Below are positions 27,379 to 33,605 of a stretch of 33,605 bases of DNA, piece by piece. The notes beneath the pieces are model-generated. The model saw nothing but the letters and a program-made list of their open reading frames with translations. It was not told where the DNA came from and made no database searches. Numbering within the stretch: the first letter of the stretch is position 1; every line of letters starts with the position of its first letter. This stretch comes from an uncultured Acinetobacter sp. (lineage in GTDB: Bacteria; Pseudomonadota; Gammaproteobacteria; Pseudomonadales; Moraxellaceae): NCBI GenBank assembly GCA_947627655.1, contig CANQWW010000010.1, positions 1 to 33,605 on the forward strand, given 5' to 3'. A program made the translations under genes and the position numbers.

Positions 27379-28590
27379 TTAAGCCAGATAAGTCTTAATC
27401 AATTTTACCAGACGCTCAATCAGTTGATCTGCCTGTTGTTGGTTAATATTTAGGGTAGGGAGTAGGCGCACGACATTACCTGCTGTGACGTTGATGATCA
27501 TTTTATACTCATCACGGGCAATATTGACCAGCTCACCACATGGTTTAGGCAGTTCAATACCAATCATCAGGCCAAAACCACGCACAGTCACATTTTGCTC
27601 CGCTAGCTGTGTACGCAATTGCTCAACGATATAAGCGCCTTTTTCAGCGGCATTGGCGACAATATTTTCTTTCTGCATGAGGTCAATGATGGTGTAGACA
27701 ATACGTGAACCCAGTGCCGTGCCACTATACGTTGAACCATGGTTGCCAGCAGTTAAGACACCGACACCACGACCTTGGGTCATGACTGCACCAATCGGGA
27801 AGCCATTGCCTAAGCCTTTCGCTGTCGTCAGAACATCAGGAACGATATTGGTATGTTGATAAGCGAAGTACTTACCGGTACGACCATTTCCTGTTTGAAC
27901 TTCATCCAGCATCATTAACCAGTTGTGCTGGTTACAGAGCTGACGGATTTCTTCCAGATAGCTAAAGCCTTGAGGGGCAGTATTTACGCCGCCTTCACCC
28001 TGGATCGGTTCTACAAAAACTGCCACGATATCTGGGTGATTGATTGCCGCTTCCTGAATGGCCTCAATATCGCCAAATGGAACACGGATAAAGCCTTCAA
28101 CCAATGGGCCAAAACCTTCCTGGACTTTTTTGTTGCCTGTCGCTGAAAGTGTCGCCATGGTACGACCGTGGAACGAGTGCTCTGCGACAATAATTTTTGG
28201 TGTGGCAACGCCTTGCATATGCCCGAATTTGCGTGCAATCTTGATTGCGCCTTCGTTTGATTCAGCTCCACTGTTGGAAAAAAAGATTTCTTCCATGCCT
28301 GAAACTTCAGCCAGTTTTTGTGCTGCTGCAGTTTGCCAAGGCACTTCAAACAGGTTGCTGGTATGGATCAAGGTTGCTGCTTGTTCTGCAATCGCTTCAG
28401 CAATCACCGGATGAGCATGACCCAAGCCACATACTGCGATCCCCGTTAGAGCATCAAGATACTCAGTACCATCTTCAGTATAAAGATAAGCACCTTGTCC
28501 TCGGACAAAACTGATCGGCTGACGGCCAAATACCGGCATTAAGTGTGAAGGTTGATCAGTTTGCACGGGAGCAAGGGTAATGTTATTCAT
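27379..28590 (-). CDS. argD: Acetylornithine aminotransferase
   Basis: A class III PLP aminotransferase converting N-acetylglutamate semialdehyde to N-acetylornithine in arginine synthesis; members often also serve the succinyldiaminopimelate step of lysine synthesis. The 403-aa sequence shows FSNSGAESNEGAIKIAR (104-120), SFHGRT (139-144), LDEVQTG (228-234, Asp229) and the Schiff-base Lys258 in TTAKGLGNG. AAGAG precedes the ATG. It is monocistronic and divergent from grxD across a ~200-bp promoter region. I see no clear ArgR box. Confidence 0.9.
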   Translation of the reverse strand: MNNITLAPVQTDQPSHLMPVFGRQPISFVRGQGAYLYTEDGTEYLDALTGIAVCGLGHAHPVIAEAIAEQAATLIHTSNLFEVPWQTAAAQKLAEVSGMEEIFFSNSGAESNEGAIKIARKFGHMQGVATPKIIVAEHSFHGRTMATLSATGNKKVQEGFGPLVEGFIRVPFGDIEAIQEAAINHPDIVAVFVEPIQGEGGVNTAPQGFSYLEEIRQLCNQHNWLMMLDEVQTGNGRTGKYFAYQHTNIVPDVLTTAKGLGNGFPIGAVMTQGRGVGVLTAGNHGSTYSGTALGSRIVYTIIDLMQKENIVANAAEKGAYIVEQLRTQLAEQNVTVRGFGLMIGIELPKPCGELVNIARDEYKMIINVTAGNVVRLLPTLNINQQQADQLIERLVKLIKTYLA

Positions 28591-28755
28591 GACTAACTCT
28601 TATCTGTTAGGTGGATTGAAAATTGGAGTCAAAGATGCCATATATAGACATTAAGACATGGTCCTATATAAGCAAAATCTCAAACAGATTAAAAGCTGAA
28701 ATGTAAATAAAACATGAAATATTGTTTTAGACATACTGTTTCGGTTCATTTTGAG

Positions 28756-28761
28756 TATAAT
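28756..28761 (+). promoter_or_regulatory. -10 element for grxD
   Basis: A perfect TATAAT lies 28 bases before the grxD ATG. No good -35 is present at 16-18 bases upstream, so an activator or extended context may be involved. Confidence 0.5.
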
Positions 28762-28789
28762 GCCAAGCAGATTTATTGAGGATATATCA

Positions 28790-29131
28790 ATGACTGAACA
28801 AGCACGCGATACCGAAGCGTTAATTCGTGACCAAATTGCAAAACACGCAGTACTTCTTTATATGAAAGGCACACCACAATTTCCACAGTGTGGCTTTTCT
28901 GCTCGTGCAGTTGAAGCACTCAGTCAGATTGGTCGTCCATTTGCTTATGTGAATATTCTGGAAAATCCAGACATTCGCGCCACTTTACCGCAAATTGCGA
29001 ACTGGCCTACATTTCCACAATTGTGGATCAATGGCGAGTTGATCGGCGGTAGCGATATCATGCTCGATATGTTCCAGAAAGGCGAATTAAAGTCTTTAGT
29101 TGAACAATACAGCCCGGCACCTGAAGCCTAA
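28790..29131 (+). CDS. grxD: Monothiol glutaredoxin, CGFS type (Grx4)
   Basis: Carries and delivers [2Fe-2S] clusters. The 113-aa protein has the CGFS active site at 34-37, the preceding Lys26 and the glutathione-binding WPTFPQLW (72-79) and GGSDI (86-90) segments. The ATG at 28790 has GAGGA upstream; a longer in-frame start at 28751 would overlap the -10 box and is rejected. A terminator lies 17 bases past the stop. Confidence 0.96.
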   Translation: MTEQARDTEALIRDQIAKHAVLLYMKGTPQFPQCGFSARAVEALSQIGRPFAYVNILENPDIRATLPQIANWPTFPQLWINGELIGGSDIMLDMFQKGELKSLVEQYSPAPEA

Positions 29132-29147
29132 TTCAGTTGCAGTTGTG

Positions 29148-29173
29148 AAAAAGCGCCTTGTGAGGCGCTTTTT
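29148..29173 (+). terminator. Terminator of grxD
   Basis: An 11-bp stem AAAAAGCGCCT/AGGCGCTTTTT (29148-29158 with 29163-29173) has a TGTG loop and a long T-run. Confidence 0.94.
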
Positions 29174-29295
29174 TTATGGCTGGCATTTAAAGGATTCAAT
29201 GGCAGAGGGTAGGAACAGCTTACTTGGCTAATTATTTATAACTAAAATAAAGTAGCTATCAATAAGTAAGTATTGGTGAAAATAAAAAAAGTAAT

Positions 29296-29329
29296 AAAAA
29301 AGCCATAACACGAATGTTATGGCTTTTTT
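29296..29329 (-). terminator. Terminator of the LonB-like protease gene
   Basis: A 15-bp perfect stem (29296-29310 with 29315-29329), with a CGAA loop and A/T runs on either side, lies just past the minus-strand stop at 29345. It can work in both directions. Confidence 0.94.
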
Positions 29330-29344
29330 CGGTTCTACAGTATC

Positions 29345-32080
29345 TTATTCAGATTGAGTAGATTCTGGGTCTTCCAATAAAGCTTCAGCTGTTTCGGTTT
29401 GCGTTTGTTGAGCCTGTTTAGCAAGTTTGCGCGCCTCTTTCTCAGCCTTTTTTTTCTTTTTGGCTTTTTTCTTCTTTTTCTGTTCTTTTTTATCTTCTTC
29501 CTCAAACGCCGCACCATCTTCAATGGCTTGCCAGTATTCGAGCTGCTCCATCACTGCTGCATAAATAGAATGCTTGGTATAACGGCCTTTTTTATTCATG
29601 CTGCCGACCGGACGCGCCATCAGGATTTCCAGGGCCTGATCAATGGTATCAATAGCATGAATATGGAACTGACCGGCTTCAACTGCGGCAATAACATCTT
29701 TACGTAACATCAGATGCTGCATATTCTGACGTGGAATAATCACGCCTTGCTGACCGGTTAGACCTTGCAGTTTGCAGGCATCATAGAAGCCTTCAATTTT
29801 GGCATTGACTCCACCAATAGGTTGGACCTGACCAAGTTGGTTCATTGAGCCGGTAATCGCCCAAGACTGGTCAATCGGTAACTGGCTGATTGCAGAAATT
29901 AATGCAGACAATTCCGCCACAGTGGCGCTATCGCCATCGACCTGACCATAGCTTTGTTCAAAGGCCAGTGCCGCAGAGAAGTGCAAGGTTTGTTCACGAC
30001 CAAAATGGGCTTTTAGGAAAGATGACATCAGCAATACGCCTTTGGCATGTAGCGAACCACCCAGTTCCACACTGCGTTCGATATCCAGAATATCACCGCC
30101 ACCCTGATAGACCGATGCGGTTAAACGGGAAGGGAGGCCGAACTCTACATCGGCATAGTGAATCACCGACAGGGCATTGATCTGTCCCAGACGATAACCG
30201 CGTGTTTCAATCAGCTGAGTGCCACGGGTCAGATCCTGCCAGTACAACTCACGTAAATAGCCTAAGCGGTATTTGCGATGGTCTAAAGCAGTGTTGATAT
30301 GCTGTTCAGACACCATTTTATCACCCGCTTTGTGGGCGTGGTGATGCGCTTCGCGGATCAGATCTCCCAAGGTTAGGGCATGCAATGACAATGAACTCTG
30401 GTCTTCGGCCTGGCGACTAGAATCGGTTAATAGGGCCGCCAAAGCAGAGCGGTCAAAAGGTAATAATTTGTCAGCCTGCACATAGTCGGCAATCAGCTGC
30501 ATATAGGCCTGCTCATTTTCGTCATTACGTTGTAATGTATCGGTAAAGTCAGCACGGATTTTAAAGATACTTCCCAGCTCAGGTTCCAGTTCCAGAATTT
30601 CATAATAGATTTCCGGTTCAGCCAGTAGCACGATTTTGATATCCAGAGGAATGGCGGCCGGTTCGATGGAAATACTGCCGGTCAGCGTTAGCATATGTTC
30701 CAGAGAAGATAACTTGAGTTGACCAGATTTTAAGGCACGTTTCAGACCTTGCCAGGCATAAGGCTGTTCCAGTAACTGTTCCGCTTCGATCATCAAGAAA
30801 CCGCCATTGGCCCGGTGCATTGAACCTGGACGGATCAAGGTGAAGTCGGTGGTAATCGTGCCATTTTGGGTCAGCTGTTCGACATGGCCGAGCAGGTTGT
30901 AGTGGGTGGGGAAATCTTCAAAGATGACTGGCGCACCACTATTCGGTTTATGGCTAATGATGACATTGGCCTGATAGCGTGACGGTACGCGGCTGAACAG
31001 GCCTGGGCTAAAGTCATCCTCTTCCTGCTCCAGCACGATTTCGACATTATTGATAATATCTTCTGCATAATATTTCAGATATCTGTCGAGTCCAACTACG
31101 CCTGCAAATTTGGAAAGCAGTTGTTCAACGCGAGGTAATACCACCTGTTTGGCAATATCACGGTTCAACACCTGAACACGATCGCGGGCATCATCTTCCA
31201 GAGAGCCTAAGTGCATGCCTAGACGTTCCAGTTTTTTGTCCATATAACGAATATGAGAGGTGATTTCAGCACGATCCTTGTTGTTGAGGGCATTTAGCTC
31301 CTCTTGCGTCATTTCCTGTAATTTATTGTCCTTGAGGTGTACCGGCACAAAGCAGTGCTCGTCATTACGGGAGATCAGTTTCAGATCATATTCTTCGCCT
31401 TCGCGGGTCAGTTCAATCAGCGCCAGTTGCTGTTCATCACCCGCTTGCTGGCGAATACTTTCAATTCGGTTGTAATAGGTTTCGGCGCTAAAGCGGCGTT
31501 CCAGCTGTTTTAAGATGGTTTGCCAGCTCTGATGCAGCATGCTCTGGAATTTCGGCCCTTGGCCGCTTGGAAATTCCAATGCCAGAGGCTGGCGCTGGTT
31601 CTGGAAGTTGTTGACATAGACCCAGTCACTTGGCGTTGCTACGGTTTTGGCATGTTGTTGCAGCAGACGCTTGACCATGGTTCGCTTACCCAGCCCCGCA
31701 GTCCCGACCGCGAAAATATTGTAGCCAGAATAGGGCAGAGCAATCCCGGCTTCAACCGAAGCCCGCGCACGGTCCTGACCCAGAAAATTATTGAGGGGCT
31801 TAATGCGTTTGGTCGAGGCCGGAACCTTCTCCATATTTGGAATGCGCTTCAGTTGCATCGGGGTCAAGCGGGTTTTATCCAGCGTAGGTTGTATTTCGCT
31901 TTGTTCAAAGGCTGATTTCAAGATTTCAGCACTGTCTTCTAGTGGGATTGTTGTCGTATTAAGAGTGTTGGCAGTAATCGAGGAATGTATTTGATCGAGT
32001 TTTTGGGTCACTGTTTGAAGTCCAAAACGAAATAGTGCGTTGATGGGTTTAAGGTATACAGAATTAACTGGAAAATTCAA
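29345..32080 (-). CDS. LonB-like ATP-dependent serine protease with lysine-rich tail
   Basis: A 911-aa protein of the proteobacterial LonB/AAA_32 group, related to E. coli YcbZ but much longer. Residues 95-470 form an AAA-like region with a long helical insertion (about 180-350). The P-loop reads GTAGLGKRT (126-134), with Arg where Ser/Thr is normal, and the Walker B-like strand is GGFLMIEAE (426-434). The C-terminal Lon protease domain has the Ser718/Lys761 dyad in VDGDSATVAEL and GGVNAKIEG, 43 residues apart as in Lon. Residues 864-887 are almost all Lys, Glu and Ala, followed by an acidic Gln/Thr-rich end. The start is a TTG; no ATG is near, so the N-terminus is uncertain. Confidence 0.88.
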   Translation of the reverse strand: MNFPVNSVYLKPINALFRFGLQTVTQKLDQIHSSITANTLNTTTIPLEDSAEILKSAFEQSEIQPTLDKTRLTPMQLKRIPNMEKVPASTKRIKPLNNFLGQDRARASVEAGIALPYSGYNIFAVGTAGLGKRTMVKRLLQQHAKTVATPSDWVYVNNFQNQRQPLALEFPSGQGPKFQSMLHQSWQTILKQLERRFSAETYYNRIESIRQQAGDEQQLALIELTREGEEYDLKLISRNDEHCFVPVHLKDNKLQEMTQEELNALNNKDRAEITSHIRYMDKKLERLGMHLGSLEDDARDRVQVLNRDIAKQVVLPRVEQLLSKFAGVVGLDRYLKYYAEDIINNVEIVLEQEEDDFSPGLFSRVPSRYQANVIISHKPNSGAPVIFEDFPTHYNLLGHVEQLTQNGTITTDFTLIRPGSMHRANGGFLMIEAEQLLEQPYAWQGLKRALKSGQLKLSSLEHMLTLTGSISIEPAAIPLDIKIVLLAEPEIYYEILELEPELGSIFKIRADFTDTLQRNDENEQAYMQLIADYVQADKLLPFDRSALAALLTDSSRQAEDQSSLSLHALTLGDLIREAHHHAHKAGDKMVSEQHINTALDHRKYRLGYLRELYWQDLTRGTQLIETRGYRLGQINALSVIHYADVEFGLPSRLTASVYQGGGDILDIERSVELGGSLHAKGVLLMSSFLKAHFGREQTLHFSAALAFEQSYGQVDGDSATVAELSALISAISQLPIDQSWAITGSMNQLGQVQPIGGVNAKIEGFYDACKLQGLTGQQGVIIPRQNMQHLMLRKDVIAAVEAGQFHIHAIDTIDQALEILMARPVGSMNKKGRYTKHSIYAAVMEQLEYWQAIEDGAAFEEEDKKEQKKKKKAKKKKKAEKEARKLAKQAQQTQTETAEALLEDPESTQSE

Positions 32081-32143
32081 GCCAACATATCGCTTTTGGC
32101 ATAAAAAATAAAATCTGCGTCATAGAGAAAATCGTAAATCTTG

Positions 32144-32172
32144 TTGAAAGATATTGTATTAAAGGATTGAAT
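32144..32172 (+). promoter_or_regulatory. Candidate promoter of the AmpG-like gene
   Basis: TTGAAA (32144-32149) and TTGAAT (32167-32172) have 17-bp spacing, upstream of the ATG at 32209 and in the 128-bp gap between divergent genes. Both boxes are imperfect matches. Confidence 0.35.
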
Positions 32173-32208
32173 AAGCACTACTGGAATTTTGCGGAAAATA
32201 ATAAAGCA

Positions 32209-33605
32209 ATGACATCACAAACAAGGGGCTGGAAATCCGCCTTTACAGCGTTTCTGGATCGGCGTGCGCTGATCATGCTGTTTCTGGGTTTCTCTGCCGG
32301 TGTGCCCATTCTCCTGATCTTTTCCAGCCTGTCTTTATGGCTCGGTGAAGCGGGTATCAGTAAAAGTGCAGTGACCTTCTTTAGCTGGGCGGCACTTGGT
32401 TATTCGTTTAAATTTGTCTGGGCACCCTTGATTGATGAGTTGCCGGTTCCATTTCTGACCAAAGCCTTGGGTCGCCGTCGTGCCTGGTTGCTGATTGCCC
32501 AGCTCTTGATCGTCTGTGCGATCTGTATAATGGCACTATCAGATCCGGCGCTGGGGCAGGCACATTTGCAGCAAATGGCACTGGGCGCGGTGCTGCTCGG
32601 TTTCTCTGCAGCCACTCAGGATATTGTCATTGATGCTTACCGTATTGAGCTGGCAGAAACCCAAATGCAAACGGTACTGGCCTCGACCTATAATGCCGGT
32701 TATCGAATCGGGATGATTGTCGCAGGCGCAGGGGCATTGTTCCTTGCTGCGTATTTGGGGACTGCCAAAGGCAATTATATTTATGATGCCTGGAAGTGGA
32801 CTTATCTGGCGATGGCAGCGGTGATGCTGGTGGTGATTATTACCACCTTATCCATACGTGAACCTCAAGTAAACCGGGTCTATAAGAATTATGTGCGCAG
32901 TGACTACTTTCGTCTGGTGGGCGTCTTCTTTGTCGCCGTCATCAGTTTTGTCCTGAGCTATATCTATTCAGGTAATCTGGTCGCCAGTATTACCGAACAG
33001 TTCACCATTCAAGATACTTTTGCCTTGTTCTGCTTTGAAGCCTTACGCTTTATCGGTTCTGGTGCGGCCGCCTTTGCCATTGGGGCCAGCTTGGTGAAAA
33101 TGGGCGCGGTCAACAAGCAGATGGCCTATGAAACCTGGGTCCATCCGGTGGCAGATTTCTTTAAGCGTTATGGCTTGAAACTGGCATTGGTCCTGTTGCT
33201 GCTGATCGGTTTTTATCGGGTCTCGGATATTATTGCCGGGGTCATTTCCAATGTGTTTTATCAGGATCTGAATTTCAGCAAGGAACAGATTGCCGAAGCG
33301 GTGAAGGTCTATGGCGTGATTTTCTCGCTTCTGGGTGGTTTCCTTGGCGGGCTGCTGGCGCAGAAAATGAACATCATGAAACTGATGTTTGTGGGCGCAA
33401 TTTTGGCCTGCTCGACCAACCTGATTTTTATCGGCTTGGTTAAATCCGGACAAAAGTTAGAGCCGGTTGAAATTCAGGTCGGGCAGCAACGCTATCAGGC
33501 AGACACTGATGATGTGGGCTACTGGAAAGTGAATATTCCAGCACAGGTGCTGGCGAATGCAACGCAGGTGCAGGTACAGGCCGCGTATAGTAATGCCGCT
33601 GATGC
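32209..33605 (+). CDS. ampG: AmpG-family muropeptide permease, 3'-truncated by the window edge
   Basis: An inner-membrane MFS permease that would import GlcNAc-anhydroMurNAc peptides for cell-wall recycling, which also feeds AmpC induction. The frame from the ATG at 32209 stays open to the last base (465 codons). The N-terminal region matches AmpG: LDRRALIMLFLGFSAGVPILL, FFSWAALGYSFKFVWAPLIDE and the loop LGRRRAWLL. Many hydrophobic helices follow. After the helix ending STNLIFIGLV (about residue 411) comes a polar, beta-rich segment (EPVEIQVGQQRYQADTDD, GYWKVNIPAQVL, TQVQVQAAYS) that resembles an Ig-like domain. It runs off the window. Confidence 0.88.
   Translation, partial: MTSQTRGWKSAFTAFLDRRALIMLFLGFSAGVPILLIFSSLSLWLGEAGISKSAVTFFSWAALGYSFKFVWAPLIDELPVPFLTKALGRRRAWLLIAQLLIVCAICIMALSDPALGQAHLQQMALGAVLLGFSAATQDIVIDAYRIELAETQMQTVLASTYNAGYRIGMIVAGAGALFLAAYLGTAKGNYIYDAWKWTYLAMAAVMLVVIITTLSIREPQVNRVYKNYVRSDYFRLVGVFFVAVISFVLSYIYSGNLVASITEQFTIQDTFALFCFEALRFIGSGAAAFAIGASLVKMGAVNKQMAYETWVHPVADFFKRYGLKLALVLLLLIGFYRVSDIIAGVISNVFYQDLNFSKEQIAEAVKVYGVIFSLLGGFLGGLLAQKMNIMKLMFVGAILACSTNLIFIGLVKSGQKLEPVEIQVGQQRYQADTDDVGYWKVNIPAQVLANATQVQVQAAYSNAAD

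Noticed and set aside
31520..31915. 131-codon plus-strand frame opposite the LonB-like gene
   Set aside because: Mirror of the real coding frame; no start context.

Overview
The window looks like a stretch of an Acinetobacter-type gammaproteobacterial chromosome. Three things point there: an adjacent dat-ddc pair for 1,3-diaminopropane synthesis, a pst operon with long PstC/PstA proteins and no phoU behind it, and a surE-nlpD arrangement without rpoS. The DNA is moderately AT-rich. Most genes are ordinary housekeeping or metabolic genes. I saw no rRNA, tRNA, CRISPR array or intact transposase.

Layout. Bases 1-2.5 kb hold the 3' end of proB (glutamate 5-kinase), a PAP2 lipid phosphatase and a periplasmic SIMPL-domain protein. 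Bases 2.5-5.9 kb hold dat-ddc, which turns aspartate semialdehyde into diaminobutyrate and then 1,3-diaminopropane. An aromatic-acid-type MFS transporter follows. Bases 7.5-13.2 kb are the most unusual part: the phosphate uptake operon pstSCAB, with a PhoB-type promoter, sits between two inverted copies of a ~310-330 bp non-coding element. The element has terminal inverted repeats and conserved internal hairpins, and one copy has a perfect 9-bp flanking direct repeat. Next come a four-helix membrane protein, a SohB-type S49 peptidase, a 79-aa orphan and a frameshifted DUF2238 membrane protein.

Bases 16.4-20.1 kb carry the conserved nudJ-mnmA-hflD-purB cluster on the minus strand. Its purB is broken by an internal deletion of roughly 145 bp that removes about 49 codons and shifts the frame. 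About 1.2 kb with little coding content follows, containing a cluster of palindromes and a CRP-like site. It leads to a tiny secreted Ala/Glu-rich protein.

Bases 21.6-29.2 kb hold a gamma-class carbonic anhydrase-like protein, a PBP5/6-type D,D-carboxypeptidase, two tandem paralogous small secreted proteins with a shared cysteine pair, surE, an NlpD-like lipoprotein, a LysR regulator, argD and a CGFS monothiol glutaredoxin. The window ends with a LonB-like protease carrying a lysine-rich tail. Divergent from it is the start of an AmpG-family muropeptide permease that appears to contain a soluble beta-rich insertion.

Several products act at the cell envelope (PAP2 phosphatase, carboxypeptidase, NlpD-like factor, AmpG-like permease), but they are separate transcription units. 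The clearest leads are the paired repeats around pst and the purB lesion.
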